NCBI RefSeq assembly: GCF_900660575.1
Contig: NZ_LR215008.1
Location: forward strand, 887,508 to 951,507
DNA from: Mycoplasmopsis pulmonis
GTDB taxonomy: Bacteria > Bacillota_I > Bacilli_A > Mycoplasmatales > Metamycoplasmataceae
Direction: 5' to 3'
DNA: 64,000 nt
Both the position numbers and the translations under genes were made by a program. The notes under the pieces are model-generated. The model was not told the origin of the DNA, searched no databases, and was given only the letters and a program-made list of their open reading frames with translations. Of this stretch, positions 48,701 through 61,694 are shown piece after piece (the first letter of the stretch is position 1; the number at the start of each line of letters is the position of its first letter).

Positions 48701-51700
48701 ATTTAACATTCAACTTTCATCTTTATTTTTTAATAAAAATTCATTAAATAATTTGTTATTAGTTGGTATTTCACCAGTGTAAATTGTTTTATTATTTTTA
48801 ACAAGATAAGCTTGATTTACTTTTACTAAATATGAAGCAACATCATTAAAAACAACAACATTATCTAGAGTATGAGGATATGTTACTGCATCAATAAATT
48901 CATAAATAGTTTTTTTGAAATTAATTCCAAAAACAAGCTCTTGTTCATCATTTTTTTTCCTTGAATTTTCATTAATTCCAATAAGCTCTAAATAATCTAA
49001 ATCAACAAACAAATTACTTTTGGCATCATTTTCAAAGTTGTTAAAAACACCTTCATTACTATTTCCCAAAAACACAGAAACAAAATTTTGGATTTGTTCA
49101 AAATTCATCTTACCTAGATTAACAACTTTGTTAGTAATCAAATAAGCAAGATTTGATTTATTGTCTTTGTTTTGTGAATTTTCTGGAGTGTTTAAACTTG
49201 AGGTAAATCATAGAGCAACTTGAGGAAGCAAAATGTTTAACATTGGATCAACTAATGCATAAGAAAGACCTAATGAATAAATAATTTTTGATTGATTTAT
49301 TGCAGCACTAGCTTGCTTGTTCAACTCATTAAGTGCAATTTTATTTTCAAAAACTGGATTTGTAATAGAGTATTTAAAGAAATTATTTCTATGAATATCT
49401 TCATATTCAAAAATATTTAAAAGTGTTGGATGATACTCTTTAAATGAAAGTAAAATTGCAGCTATTTGAATAAAATATTCTTTATTTTCTTCAATTAATT
49501 TTCTAGCTTCATTAGTTAGTGAATCTAGAAATTTTTGAATTTCTTTATTTTTGTAATTTTCTGCTTCTTTTTCAAATAATTCATTTGCTAGTCTTGAAGT
49601 TGAAGCTAGTCCTTTAGAAATTCCAAAACCAGCTATATCAAAATTGTCATCAACATCTTTGTACAAAGTTTTTGAATTTACTACATTAACAAAAGCATTT
49701 TCATCATCTGATTTAGTATTTATAAAATCAAAAATCTTTTTATAGTCATTTTGATAATTTTCAATACTTAATGATTCTTTTCTTAGTCTAATAAAAAGGG
49801 CTAAAAGACTAATGGCTTTTTTACCTAATTTATAATCAGGATGTTTTAGACCTGAAGAAGAAAGTTCAAACTCTTCATAAACACTTCCAAGTGAGTCTTT
49901 AAGTTGTTTTGATGCAAGGTTGTATGCCTCATGATTTGAAGGAGCATCTAAAAGCCTTTTTGCAATAGTAGAAAAATTAACAAGTGATGAGTTTGTGCTA
50001 TTAAATCTAAATTGATTTGTTAAAAGATAATTTGCATCAATGTGTTCAATTACATTATTTTTATCTTCAAAATTAAAGTCTTGTTCTAATGGTAGATATT
50101 TTTTTAAAAGTTCAACTTGTGATTCACTTAAGTTTCTATTTTGTAATAGTGAATTTTTAATTTGATCAAGTTGATTCAATATTTCAAGTTGTGTAAAAAC
50201 TTCTTTAGATTTATCTACTTGAGATGCAAAAAGTTGAGGAAGACTTTGTAGTACAGAAAGATCACCTAATCCAACTTTTTTATCATCTTTAAAACTTGGA
50301 ATGTAAAGAGGTTTGTCAGAAATTTTTAAGAACTCACCTGCATCAGAGATGTTAAACATTTCAACTAAAATGCTTTTTATTTTAGCATCATTGTTAATAC
50401 CTAAATTAACACCATTTTCATCACTTTGACCATGAAAAATTGAATCTAAAAATGAAGCTCATAAATTTTTAGAACTAATAGAATTTGTTTTGTATTCTTT
50501 AGGGTTGTTTGGAATTTTTGGTAATAACTTAAATTCACTATTTTGTTTTAGTCTTGCAACAAATGATTTAATGTCTAAAAACGAAATTAACTCAACTAAT
50601 CCTTTTGAAACATTTGAATATTTTTCTTGACCTTCTTTTGATCCATCTAATTTATTAAAAAAGTTTTTAACATCTTGATTTTCACCATGTATTTTTTTAA
50701 ATCTTGAATATATTGAATCTTGTTCTTCTGGATTTAAAAATTTATTAAAGTCTATTTCTGAGACAATTTTGCCCATTCCTAGTCTTACTTTATTTTGGTC
50801 GGCACTATCTAAAATTGAAAGTAAAACATCAATTTCTGAAAGCAAAATATATTTATTGTTTTGATCATGTTTTTGTCAGTTTTGTTCATATCATAAACCA
50901 ATTTCAGAAGTAGCTTTTGTAAAATCTATTGATTTAATGATCTCTTCAAAACCTTCAATGAATTTAACAGGGTCTTTTATGTAGGTAAAAATATCATAGA
51001 CTTCTAGATTTAAAAATAGTGCGCTAAAAAGTTTTCCTGTAGTGCTAAGACTTCCAAAAATTTTGTCAAATTTTTTAAACTCACGAACAATAAAATCTTT
51101 TTGTTGTTGAGTTGTTGCTCCACCTTCTTTTATTTGTCTTTTAAGCTCTTTTGTAAAATCCAAGATTACATCATTAAAAAATGTGTTTCCGTTTTCTTTA
51201 TTTATCTCACTAATTCAATCGAAAAACATCTTGAAATAAATGTTTGAATTAATTGATCCAGATGATAAAACTGAATGGAATTTATTATTATATAAAGCTC
51301 TTTTAAAAGGACCATACATCTTATCTAAATTAGCCTTTGATATAAAACCTCTAGTAACTAAATCTGATTTTCTAAATGCCTCATAAATACTATCTAAAAA
51401 TAGTTCAAAAGTTCCTTGATTATTAATTTCTTTTATAACATCTGATCTAGGTGCTCTAAAAATAAAAGGAAGTGCAATTTTAGATTTATTACTATCAAGT
51501 GGTCTAGCTCATGTATCACCAACTTTTGTAGATGAAATTGTCTTATTTTTTTCAATAAAAAATAAATCAAGTTCATCTTTAGTAAGAGGTTTTTTAATGT
51601 CTAAAATAAATTTATTGTTATCTAAAATAGTGTGGTAATAGCTGTTATCTATTTTTACAATTCCCTCACTAAATTTTTTCTCCTCATTAACATTTTTTAT

Positions 51701-53509
51701 TAAGACAATTTTTTGATTGCTAGTTCTATAACTTCCATTAAGATCAACATAGCTAATGTCTTTATAAAGAAGATCAACTATTAAAAAGTTTTTATCAACA
51801 TGAAAGTTATCTAAAATTTTTGTAGTTATTTTTCCTGATTCAGAAGAAGGGATTTCCTCACTTCTAAAAAAGTTTGTGTCATTACTCTCTAATGTATTTA
51901 ATTTAGATGGATTAAAATGTTCATCATAAAGTCTACCAACATTTTGTTTAATACCATTTATTACATTATCTTTATCACCTGTGTTGACAAAATGAAAAGT
52001 TTGACGCTCACTTTGTTCACTAACTGAGTCAATTGAAATTGTCTGTCTTAGTCCTAATGATTCTTTTCCTGCTAGTTCACTAACTTTATCTATTACATTT
52101 TGTTTGGTGATGCTATTTGAAAGATCAATGATTTCATTTGTTCTTTGATTTTCAATTCTTTTGTTAGATAAGTTATATAAAAAGTTAGACTCTCTTATTT
52201 GTTCATCACTAAAGTTTTCAATTGATTTTATTGTATAGATAGCTAAATCTTGAGTGCTAGGATTAACTTTTTTTAGATCTTTAATAAGCTCTAATGTATT
52301 AATAACCTCTTCAAATTCAGAGTGATTTTTTCCATTAATTTTGATAACTTGTCTTTTTTCTCAATATGAAAAAGACTTAAATTTTTTAGATTTTTCAGCA
52401 TCAGCTAATATTTGTTCAATAGCCTCTTTTGTAGTTCCGTTTCAATCAGGATGTGGATAGTTTAGTGTGTATTTATGACGTTTGAAAAAAACTTCATTTT
52501 GATATGTTTTAATGATCTCAGAATCCAAAGCAACTTCATATCCTTTTTGAGGATTAAAGTGTTTGTTAGAATTTTGTTTAATTTCCTCAGTGTCACTAAC
52601 AAAAGGAAATGAAAAAGAACCATAAACTTTTGTTCCTCAATTTATATTTGTTTTTTTATTTTCAACATCTTCACTAGCTATTGTAGGCAATGATTGATCA
52701 ACTTGAATTGATTTATCATATTCATAAAAACCACTAACATTATTTTTTGAAAATCCTAGTATCTTTGCAACTTGATCAGAACTTAAAACATAAAGCTCTT
52801 TTCTATTTCTTCACTCAATAGATTTAAGTAAACTAACAGTGGCTTGTTTGGTTTTTAAATTTAAATATATTCCACCAATACTAGCTAAAAAATCATTGTC
52901 ATTTGCTTTGTTTTTTATCTCAGCTATTTCTCTTAAAAAAAAGGGACTATCAAAGGTAAATTTTGTATCTTTTTTAATGACATTTTCAACTTGTTTTTGA
53001 ACAAAATCTCCATTTGATTTTAATTCATATAAAGGTATGTGTGTTTGATCAGATAAAAATGTAATTGAATTTTTATTTTTATCAATGGCTATTCTTGAAT
53101 CAACAACAGTGTTGTTATATAAGTTTTCAAGATATGATGCTTTGATATAAAGAGAATTTAAATTTGGATCATTTTGTTCTAAGTATTTTGAGGCTAAAAT
53201 ATAATTAGAGCTAAAGTCTAAAATCTTCTTTTTTTCTTGATTTGGATTGGATAATTTGTACTCTTCAATGGCTTTGTTATAAATTCCAGAAGAAGGAATT
53301 TTTCCATTAGTTTTTAAATCAAGATCAACAGTTAAATCATGATTTTTAGAAATTTTACTATATGAGTCAAATTGACGTTGATATGAATTTTTAACATCAA
53401 AAAGTAAAGTAAAAATTCCTGATGTTAAAAACACCAAAATACTCAATCCAATTACAGTTACCTTATTATGGGCAAGTGATTTAAAAACTTCTTTTAATAT
53501 TTTGAACAT
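45746..53509 (-). CDS. Giant FtsX-like ABC transporter permease, 2587 aa
   Basis: A single frame of 7764 bp when TGA is Trp. I followed 51164-51660 codon by codon and found no stop; the rest shows the same frame in long pieces. Residues about 12-32 form one membrane helix (TVIGLSILVFLTSGIFTLLF). Then comes an extracellular part of roughly 1,600 residues, rich in N, K, S, F and E. Membrane helices recur at about residue 1800 (FYIIIILITLVAISIIFIV, FGGVFGYVVG), at about 1860-1900, and in four at the C-terminus (GYNNKERLILFFSIFVPFII). Ends NKIKPIMLLKGK. The layout matches the very large MacB/FtsX-type permeases of mycoplasmas, but with an unusually big outer domain. Cargo unknown; lipoprotein release or peptide export is possible. 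Confidence 0.88.
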
Positions 53510-53644
53510 AAATCTTCTCTTACAAAATGTAAGTAATTTTACCATTTTTAAGAATTGATGGCAAAAAATTGAATTTATCTATTTTTAAATGGAGTTATTT
53601 TTTTAAAAAATCATTAATAAAATTTTGATTTTTTAAATTAAAAA

Positions 53645-53671
53645 ACCAAATGTACTTTGACATTTGGAAAT
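53645..53671 (-). terminator. Terminator after the acyltransferase gene
   Basis: CCAAATGT pairs with ACATTTGG, with flanking A and T runs, 18 bp beyond the stop at 53689. Confidence 0.75.
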
Positions 53672-53688
53672 TATAAAAAGTAATTTTT

Positions 53689-55494
53689 TTAAATTTTTTC
53701 TAAAAATAAATTAACAATATTTAGAAAGTTTTTTGTTCATTTTTCTAGATATTTTTTGTTGTCTTCAAAGACACTTGTGATCATTCTAAAGTTATCACTA
53801 TCCATTGCATAAGCTATGCCAATACCATCATTTTCAACGGGATTAAATGAAAAGTTTTTTAGATATTTATCAACAATACTTGAAGTTGATAATATGTTTT
53901 GAGAGGCAGCTTTTCAAGCTTTAGTTTCCAACAAAGCAGGTTTTTTAATTTCATCTTGATTTTCATATCAAGCAAGATATATTCCAAGCATGTGCCTATT
54001 AATTCCTTTTCCTTGCTTTGTTAAAAGTGTTCTTTGATAGTGTTCTTTTTCAATTTGAGGAAAGTAATTTTCAAATTCTTTAAGTGCTTGTTCAGGATTT
54101 TGTGCAAATTTTTTTACATATTCTAATGAAACACCACTAACTGGTCTAATGCACTCAGTTCTTCCTCTAAAAAAGCCTCTCATATCAACTGCTATATAAG
54201 TGTTTTTTACTTGCTCGTTACTTTGATATTGAGCAATTTGATAAAAAAGTTGAATTAAAGCCTCTGAGGATTTAACTCCTCTTTTTTTAACTTCATCTTT
54301 ATTGAATTTTTTAATTACATGTTCAAAAAATAAAGTTTTGTTAACATAGCTTAAAAATTCATCTTTTATTTGCTTAAATACAGCTATTTTGTCCTGATCA
54401 ATATCATTTTTAAAAGTTTCAAATTCTGCAGGTTTGGCATTTTTTTCAAATTTTATATTTTCTTCAAATCTTGTTCCTATAATGTTTACTATGCTTGCTA
54501 TACTAGCTCCATCTACACTTGCATGATCTGAAAGAAAAACAACTTTAGAATTTTTGCTAATTATTACTTGTAAGCCTTTTCCGTGTCAACGATTAAAATC
54601 AGAAGTTAAAGTTGAATTTTTTAAATTTTCCAAAGCTGATTGAGGACTAACATCATCTAAATTTATGATAAAAAGACTATTTAAAATATCAAGAGCTTGT
54701 TCAGGATATTTTGAGGCAAATTCATCAAAAAGTTCCTCTGATTTTTTAGCATCAATTGCAGCTGTTAAAAAGTTTGAATTATATTTATTTTTATTTTCGT
54801 TTTCTATAATTGAATTGAAGGTTTTATTCAAACTAGAAAGATCTACTAATTTTTTGTTTTTAAAAATATTTACTTTATAAAATACATTATTTTTCATCAC
54901 TATTATGTGATTAAAAAATTTGTTATTTACATAATATTTATCTAAATTTTCAGAGCGTAATCTCATTGAAGAAAAAAGCGTTTTTAATTGATCTAGAGAA
55001 ATTTTTTTGTTTTTTATTTCAAGAAAATCTAGCTCTCCATTTTTAACTTTTTGATATATTTTTCCAAGTTCAAGGGCAATAATAGATGCACTTTGACTTT
55101 GAGTTAAATTTTGATTTTTAAATTCAATATAATAAGGGGCATTAACCTCTGGAGTCATAGGTAGACGAGTTGTTAAATAAACATATTTTAATCATCAATC
55201 TGCAAGTCAACTATTGTCAGGGTTTTGTGATCTTTGTTTAATAATTGTTTCAATTTTTTGGCGCTCATTTGAGCTTAAATAATTTTTCACTTCTTCAAGT
55301 GCTTTTTGATAGTCATCTTTTGAAATTAATGGCTTAGTCCATTCTAAAAATCTCTCGAGAAAATCCTCTGATTTTTCAATAGGTAAAGTTTCTATATTAG
55401 CACTATTTTTAAAGTAATTATGAGCACTTTCAAAAAGTAATGAATTACTCTCAATTTTTCTTTGAATTTTTGAGTTTAAATTAGGTTTTTTCAT
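53689..55494 (-). CDS. Choline/carnitine O-acyltransferase
   Basis: A 601-residue enzyme of the carnitine/choline acyltransferase family, which moves acyl groups between CoA and carnitine or choline. The N-terminal block has WLADWWLKYVYLTTRLPM and NAPYY. The catalytic His lies in FLSDHASVDGASI, the family H-x-x-x-D-G motif. Downstream, AVDMRGFFRGRTECIRP corresponds to the conserved R-G-R-T-E-x-I/V-R segment. Family members are usually eukaryotic; a few mycoplasmas carry one, which suggests past transfer from a host. It follows the MFS gene by 21 bp, probably in one operon. Confidence 0.9.
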
Positions 55495-55515
55495 TGTAAG
55501 TTCTTTTCATCAATG

Positions 55516-57054
55516 TTAATTATCTTTTAGTGGTTTTTTAGATCTAACTTTTAAATACATTACATAGGCTATTCCAAGGGCACCAACTGAATTTATCAAG
55601 GCAAAAATTCCTCAATAAATTAGTGCTTTATGTGAGTAAGTTGCTGAGCTTAGAGATTCATTTTCTGCTATTTTAGCTAAGAAAATACCTGCTCAAACAT
55701 CTTTTGAAAAACCTATGATTGAGATAAATCCTATTGCTAGACCTAAAATTTTAGGATTTATTTTTAATTCAGTTGTTGTTGATCAATAAATTGATCGACT
55801 AGCTCCAATGAAAAACATGTTTAACATAACTAAAACAAAGCTTATTCATAAAATAGTTGGGCTAAAAACATTTTTAGAAGGATCATTAGTTGCTGCAACG
55901 AAGAAAATTATTAATAATAAAGCTGCTGAGCCAATTGTAAAAAGAGAAATTCAAATTAATGATTTTGAAGTTAATTTAGTATATCTTTTAGTTAAGTATC
56001 CAGCTGCAGTGGCACCTATAATTGGTATACCATAAATATAAACAGGTGAAAGAGCAGTTGCTGTATATTCACCCGCTCCTAGAGATTGTAAAATTGTTGT
56101 ACCAAAACTACCATAAACTGTATATTGATTCATGACAAAGAAAATCATCATGGCAGTAAGTCAAACCCCTGGAGATTTTAGAGTTTTGATTGTGTCATCT
56201 TTGACTTTTATAAAGAATTCTTTAAGTTGTTGTTGTTTGAATTTTTTTAATTCGAATTCATTTTTTATTTCATATCATTTTTCGTGTAAAACTGAGTAAA
56301 AACTATAGCTTCCATCTTCTTTTTTAATAACATTTTTATCTCATAGTTTTCCAGGTAAGAAAAACAGTGATAAAACACCAGTTAATATATAAATTAGTCC
56401 ATAAAAACCAATACTAAAGAAAATACTTGATGATGAAGATGAAATTTCTCCAGCATTTGCATTTGGTAAAATTGCACCTTTTGAATCAAAAATTACAAAA
56501 GGACTTACAACAATAACAATGGCAGCTAAACCTATTGAAATATAGTTTGCTATAAGTTGAAGTGCATATCTTGTTGTTTCAGCTTTTGCATATAGTGAAG
56601 CTTGCTCTTTAGGACTTCCAAGCATTTTAATACTTTTAATAAAAGCTGATCAAAAAGTTAAAACCGTTGTAAAAGAAAATAAAATGTGAATTATAACTAA
56701 TTGTGCATAATCTACAATTCCTCTAAAGGCAATTAAAGAATATCAAATAGTTACAACTCCAGTGCTAAGCATTGAAAAAGAAAATAGTGTCTTAGCAGGT
56801 ACTCTATCTGCTAATCAGCCCCCTGGTATGTATAGAAATAAAGAAAAAATTCCATACACTGTTAAAAGTAGCTGAACACTTTGTTCGTTTGATTGACTTA
56901 CAGTAATCATTTGTGATTTAAAACTATAAAGTAGATAAGGAACCAAATAAATAGTTCCTCCACCTAAAGCAGTTATGAAAATGGCAATCCACTTTTGCCA
57001 AAGACTTAATTCATAGTAGTCTTCTTTTGCGTTATAAACAATTTTTTGTTTCAT
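55516..57054 (-). CDS. MFS transporter next to the acyltransferase
   Basis: A 512-residue carrier with about twelve membrane helices. LSLWQKWIAIFITALGGGTIY is helix 1, and GGWLADRVPAKTL is the conserved loop 2-3 motif of the superfamily (G-x-x-x-D-R/K). A basic cytoplasmic loop of about 60 residues separates the two halves. ATG 57054 is preceded by AGAAAGAAGT; longer ATG or TTG readings lack support. Its position before the acyltransferase suggests it imports a substrate or exports a product of that enzyme, for instance carnitine, choline or an ester. That is inference. Confidence 0.8.
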
Positions 57055-57120
57055 AGTTACTTCTTTCTTGCAAGTAAAATTATAAATCTCTCTTTTTAGC
57101 TTGATATTTGAAGGCATAAA

Positions 57121-57147
57121 AAAGGTCAAACTTTAGTGTTTGACCTT
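57121..57147 (-). terminator. Terminator after msrA
   Basis: AAGGTCAAAC pairs with GTTTGACCTT around CTTTA-type loop sequence, followed on the minus strand by six T. Confidence 0.85.
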
Positions 57148-57173
57148 AAAACGTGATTGTTTTTTTCACAGTC

Positions 57174-57674
57174 TTATTGTTTTTGATACTCTTCTGGAAT
57201 ATCATCTAAGTTAATATGGCAATATCCATTTACATTTTTAAGTAAGTAATTTTGGTGATATTCCTCAGCTAAAGTTACATCTTCAACTTTTTGAATTTCA
57301 ATATAGTTTTTCTTTCCTTCACTTTTCATAAAAGCTTCATTTAAGTCACTAAATTTCTTTAGCAAGTCTTTGTCATAACTATAAAGCCCAATGCGATATT
57401 GAACTCCTCTATCGTTACCTTGTTTGTTTAGTGAGTAAGGATTGATTATTCTTAAATATAATTTTCAAAGATCTTCTTCAGTAATTTTTGAATTGTCATA
57501 AATAACTCTTACAGCTTCAACATGTGAAGATCCTTCGCAAACTTCTTTGTATTTAACTCCTTCAAATCCACCATTTATATAGCAAGCTTTTGTATCTAAA
57601 ACACCTTTAACTTTTTGAAAGTATCTTTCTACTCCTCAAAAGCATCCTCCAGCTATAAAAATTTCTTTTTGCAT
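57174..57674 (-). CDS. msrA: Peptide methionine sulfoxide reductase MsrA
   Basis: A 166-residue thiol enzyme that repairs oxidised methionine (S-epimer). IAGGCFWGVERYFQ holds the catalytic Cys11; its Trp is a TGA codon, which shows directly that UGA is read as Trp. YINGGFEGVKYKEVCEGSS and the C-terminal EYHQNYLLKN are conserved. There is no fused MsrB domain. It is a single-gene unit. Confidence 0.95.
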
Positions 57675-57837
57675 GTTTTCTCCTTCATAAAAAATCACAA
57701 ATAGCAAATACTTATAAATAATAGCACACGAGCAAAAAGCTAAATTATTTTTTTAAATTTTACTTGCTTTATTTTTAATATTTTTTTAGCTTGATAATTT
57801 GAAATTACTAGCTTTAACCAATAAGACAAAAAAATAA

Positions 57838-57874
57838 AAATAAGTGCAACTTTTCTTATGAGTTGCACTTATTT
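57838..57874 (-). terminator. Terminator after ftsH
   Basis: AAATAAGTGCAACT pairs perfectly with AGTTGCACTTATTT, with T-rich sequence following on the minus strand, 36 bp past the ftsH stop. The rest of the 57675-57909 gap shows no gene. Confidence 0.9.
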
Positions 57875-57909
57875 AAAAATTTAAAAAAAGACTTATTTTT
57901 AATGATTTA

Positions 57910-60078
57910 TTATTCAGCTTTTTCAGCTAAAGTTTCTTCTTCACCTTTGTCTTTTGCCTTAGTTAAATTGTCCTTTTTATCCATTTTGGATAAATCTTCT
58001 TTAATTTGAGCGTTTTTTTGTTTATCTTTTTCTTGACTTTCATTTACTTGATTAATTAAATCTTCAATATTAACTTTTTTACTTTCACCATCAGGTTTTA
58101 TTTTCTCGTTATTTGGTGGAAGTTTCATATTTTTTTCAATGTATTCAATTTCTTCGGCAACAATTGTTTCATTTTCAAGAAGTGAATCTTTAATTAATTC
58201 TAATAATTCTAAGTTTTGTTCAATTGCTTTAATAGCAATTTCTTCAGAAGCACTAATTATTTTTCTAATTTCAAGATCAATTTCATGAGCCATTTTACTT
58301 CCAAAAGTACCCTTAGAATAATCTCTTCCTAAAAATGGATTTTCTGTATCTTCTTCATATTTAATTGGCCCTAGCGCTGACATTCCTCACTCAGTAACCA
58401 TTTTTCTAGCAATTTTTGTTGCCCTTGAAATATCATCACTTGCTCCAGTTGAGATATTTTCTTTTCCATAAATAATCATCTCAGCTGCTCGACCACCCAT
58501 GTATGAGGCTATTGTTGCTAGAAGCTCTTTTTTACTTGCATTGTATTTTTCTTCTTCAGGAGTCATCAAGTTATATCCTCCTGCATTACCTCTAGGAATA
58601 ATAGTGATTTTTTGAACTTTATTTCCACCTTTAACTTTTAAACCAACAACGGCATGTCCTGCCTCGTGGTAGGCAACAGCTTTTAATTCTTCTTGAGAGA
58701 TAACTCTAGATTTTTTAGCAGGTCCTGCCATAACTCTATCGATAGCCTCATCAATTTGAGTTGAAATAATTACATCAGTTTTTTCTCTTACAGAAAGAAG
58801 TGAAGCTTCATTAATAACATTTTCAAGTTGAGCCCCTGAATAACCAGGAGTTCTTTTAGCAATTTTGTCAAATTTAATTTCTTTAGAAAGTCTTTTTCCT
58901 TTTGAGTGAAGTTTTAAAATTTCTTCTCTTTCTTTAATGTCAGGAAGACCAACTGTGATGATTCTATCGAATCTTCCAGGTCTTAAAAGAGCAGGGTCTA
59001 AAACATCAGTTCTATTGGTAGCCCCCATAATCAAAATACCAGCATTTTCATTTATACCGTCCATTTCGACAAGGATTTGGTTAAGAGTTTGTTCTCTTTC
59101 ATCATTTCCTCCACCAATTCCACTTCCTCTAGAACGTCCAACAGCATCAAGTTCATCAATAAAAATTATTGCTGGAGCTAATTTTCTAGCTTCTTTAAAC
59201 ATTTCTCTAACTCTTTTGGCCCCCAGTCCAACATAAAGTTCAACAAATGATGAAGCTGATATGAAAAAGAATGGAACATTTGCTTCTCCAGCTGTAGCTT
59301 TTGCTAAAAGAGTTTTACCAGTTCCTGGAGGACCTCCTAGCAGAATTCCTTTAGGAAATCTCGCTCCTGCAGCTGCATATTTTTTAGGATTTTTTAAATA
59401 ATCAACTAACTCTTGAACCTCTTCAATTGGTTCTTTATTTCCAGCTATATCAGTAAATTTTTTATCTGTTTTAACAATAACAGCTTGGTTTTTTCCAGGA
59501 TTAAAAATTCCTCCTGAAGCTGCTCTACTTTGTGCTTTGTAACCAAGGAAAATAATAATTGCAATAAGCGCAGGGAATCAAATGGCTTTTATAAATGTAA
59601 TAAATCCATTTTCTTGAACAATGTGTTGTCCAAAAAGCCCAGCTTTAGATGCATCATAGCCAGGGTGCTGTGCTAGGAATTTATTCATAAATGTAAATCA
59701 TGAAATTGTGCCATTAAGAGGTTTAATACTTTGAATATATGCTTGAACATTTGCTAATTGTAATATTTCACGAACTTCAACGTTTCCTGAAGTCAAGAAA
59801 TTTGCTTGAGCAGCCGAGGCAGCAACGAAATATTCTTCCCTCATAGCTCCATTTCTAAAAATTACGCCAATGGTATTATCTAAGGAGTTGATCTTAATAG
59901 TTTCGAAATAGATATCATCTGTTGTGCTTTTGGCAGCTTCTTCAAAGTGTTTTAATAAATAGTCAAAACTTTTTGGTTGAGTTTTTGGACTAAAAAGTAA
60001 AACAAGAACTGTTATTAATAGAGCTGCAATAATCCCAACAATAACAATTAATAATCAATTAATTTTAGGTTTTTTCAT
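57910..60078 (-). CDS. ftsH: ATP-dependent zinc metalloprotease FtsH
   Basis: A 722-residue membrane protease that degrades misfolded membrane and regulatory proteins. Helix 1 lies at residues 9-30, then an extracellular domain of about 150 residues, and helix 2 near 170. The AAA module has Walker A GGPPGTGKTLLAKA, Walker B IIFIDELDAVGR and the second region of homology around TDVLDPALLRPGRFDR. The zinc site is YHEAGHAVVG. The C-terminal 110 residues are highly charged (K and E). The ATG at 60078 is preferred because AGGATGG lies at the right distance; an ATG three codons earlier is too close. Its position beside tilS near the origin is as in many Firmicutes. Confidence 0.95.
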
Positions 60079-60246
60079 TTTATCCATCCTAGTTTTCTAT
60101 TTGATCGCAGAAATAATTTTAATTTTACAAACCAATACTAAATAAATTCTATGTTATCAAAATCATTTAAAACATAATTTAAACAATTATATTGAAGCGT
60201 AACTCTTTAAATACTTTAAAGCATTTTTTGTTAATATTATAACAAA

Positions 60247-61107
60247 TTATTTTTTTAATACCTTTATTATTTTTTTAGCCTTAACTAGATAGAACTCTTT
60301 ATTTAAAATGAATTTTTTTTCATTTTTTTCTGAATTGATAAATTTAATTATTTGCTGAATTTTTCCTCTTGATAAATTTATTGAGTTGTTTGTTTTTTCA
60401 GAGATAAAAATAGTGATGAGATTTTCTTGAAATTTTGATTTTAAAAAATTCTGTTTATCAAAATTTTGCTCTTTTCATTTATTAAAATCTTGCTCAATTT
60501 TTTTTATTTTTCTAAGTTTAAAAAAATTCAGAAAAAGAATTTTTATATATATCAATCTTTTTAAAAATTCTTTGTTAAGCAAGTTGTTTCTAATTTTATT
60601 TCTCAAATAAATATTCTCTTTGTTTGTTTCGTCTTGACCAAAAAATATTTGCTTATTATCTAAAATTTTCAGTATTTGATTTTTTCAATATTTATGAATA
60701 AAAGGTCTATTAATATTCATGCCGAAATTAAAATTTTTGCTTTTAATTGATCAATAAAGTGGTTTTCTTTTTTGATTTTTTTGAATTAAAAAAGTCTCAA
60801 CAAAATCATCTTTGTGATGAGCCAATAATATCTCATCACAGTTATATTTTTCATATACCAATTTAAAAAAATCAAATCTTTTTTTTCTTGCTCAATCATG
60901 AAAATTTCCTTTAACTTCATAATCAGTTAAATTCAAAATTTCAAGTTTTATATTATTTTTGAAACAGTAATCTTCAACTATTTTTTGATCTCTTTTTGAG
61001 CTGTTTCTTTTGTTGTAATTTACATGAGCCACTACAATATCATGATGTTTAAAAACATCAAGTAAAAGCATCGAATCAGGCCCACCACTTACTGCAATTA
61101 ATTTCAT
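60247..61107 (-). CDS. tilS: tRNA(Ile)-lysidine synthase
   Basis: A 286-residue PP-loop ATPase that makes lysidine at position 34 of the CAU tRNA(Ile). The nucleotide loop is AVSGGPDSML (residues 5-14); HVNYNKR and ILLAHHKDDFVETFLI are family motifs. It is a short version: the C-terminal domains of the larger enzymes are replaced by about 100 Lys- and Asn-rich residues. It starts three bases after pth. Confidence 0.92.
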
Positions 61108-61110
61108 AAA

Positions 61111-61671
61111 TTACTTTTTAGAATTTTTTAATTTTGAAACATTTATAAAAGTTTTAAAGTCATTAAAAATGTAAGTTAATAATTTATCTGCTAATTCATC
61201 AATTACTTTTTCAAAAGTTTCTTTTTCATTTTCAGGAATCTTTTTTAATATGTATGAACTTACTGGTTCATATAATGGACGAGAGACTCCAATTTTAATT
61301 CTTTTTATGTTTTCTGTTTTAAGTTTTTCGATGATACTTTGCATTCCTCTTTGGCCATTTGCTGAGCCTTTTATTTTAATAGAAGCTTGACCAACTTTTA
61401 AATCAATTTCATCATAAATTATGATAATGTTATCAATTTCAATATCAAAAAAATTTTTTATATCATAGACAAAATTTCCTGAGTTATTCATATATGTTAG
61501 TGGCTTAGAAATTATGTAATTTTCACCTTTATAAAAGATTCCATTAAACTTTTCTTTATCTAACTTAACATTTAATTTTTCAGCTATTTTATCAATAACC
61601 ATAAAACCTAAATTATGTCTTGTTTTATCATATTCATCACCAGGATTTCCTAGACCTACAATTAGTTTCAT
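61111..61671 (-). CDS. pth: Peptidyl-tRNA hydrolase
   Basis: A 186-residue enzyme releasing tRNA from stalled peptidyl-tRNA. GLGNPGDEYDKTRHNLGFMV includes the active-site Asn and His; KPLTYMNNSG, YDEIDLKVG and GSANGQRGMQSI follow. AAAGGAGATG before the ATG is a strong site. It lies between the RecD2-type helicase and tilS in a tight three-gene unit. Confidence 0.95.
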   Translation of the reverse strand: MKLIVGLGNPGDEYDKTRHNLGFMVIDKIAEKLNVKLDKEKFNGIFYKGENYIISKPLTYMNNSGNFVYDIKNFFDIEIDNIIIIYDEIDLKVGQASIKIKGSANGQRGMQSIIEKLKTENIKRIKIGVSRPLYEPVSSYILKKIPENEKETFEKVIDELADKLLTYIFNDFKTFINVSKLKNSKK

Positions 61672-61694
61672 AACATCTCCTTTAAGTTAAAAAT

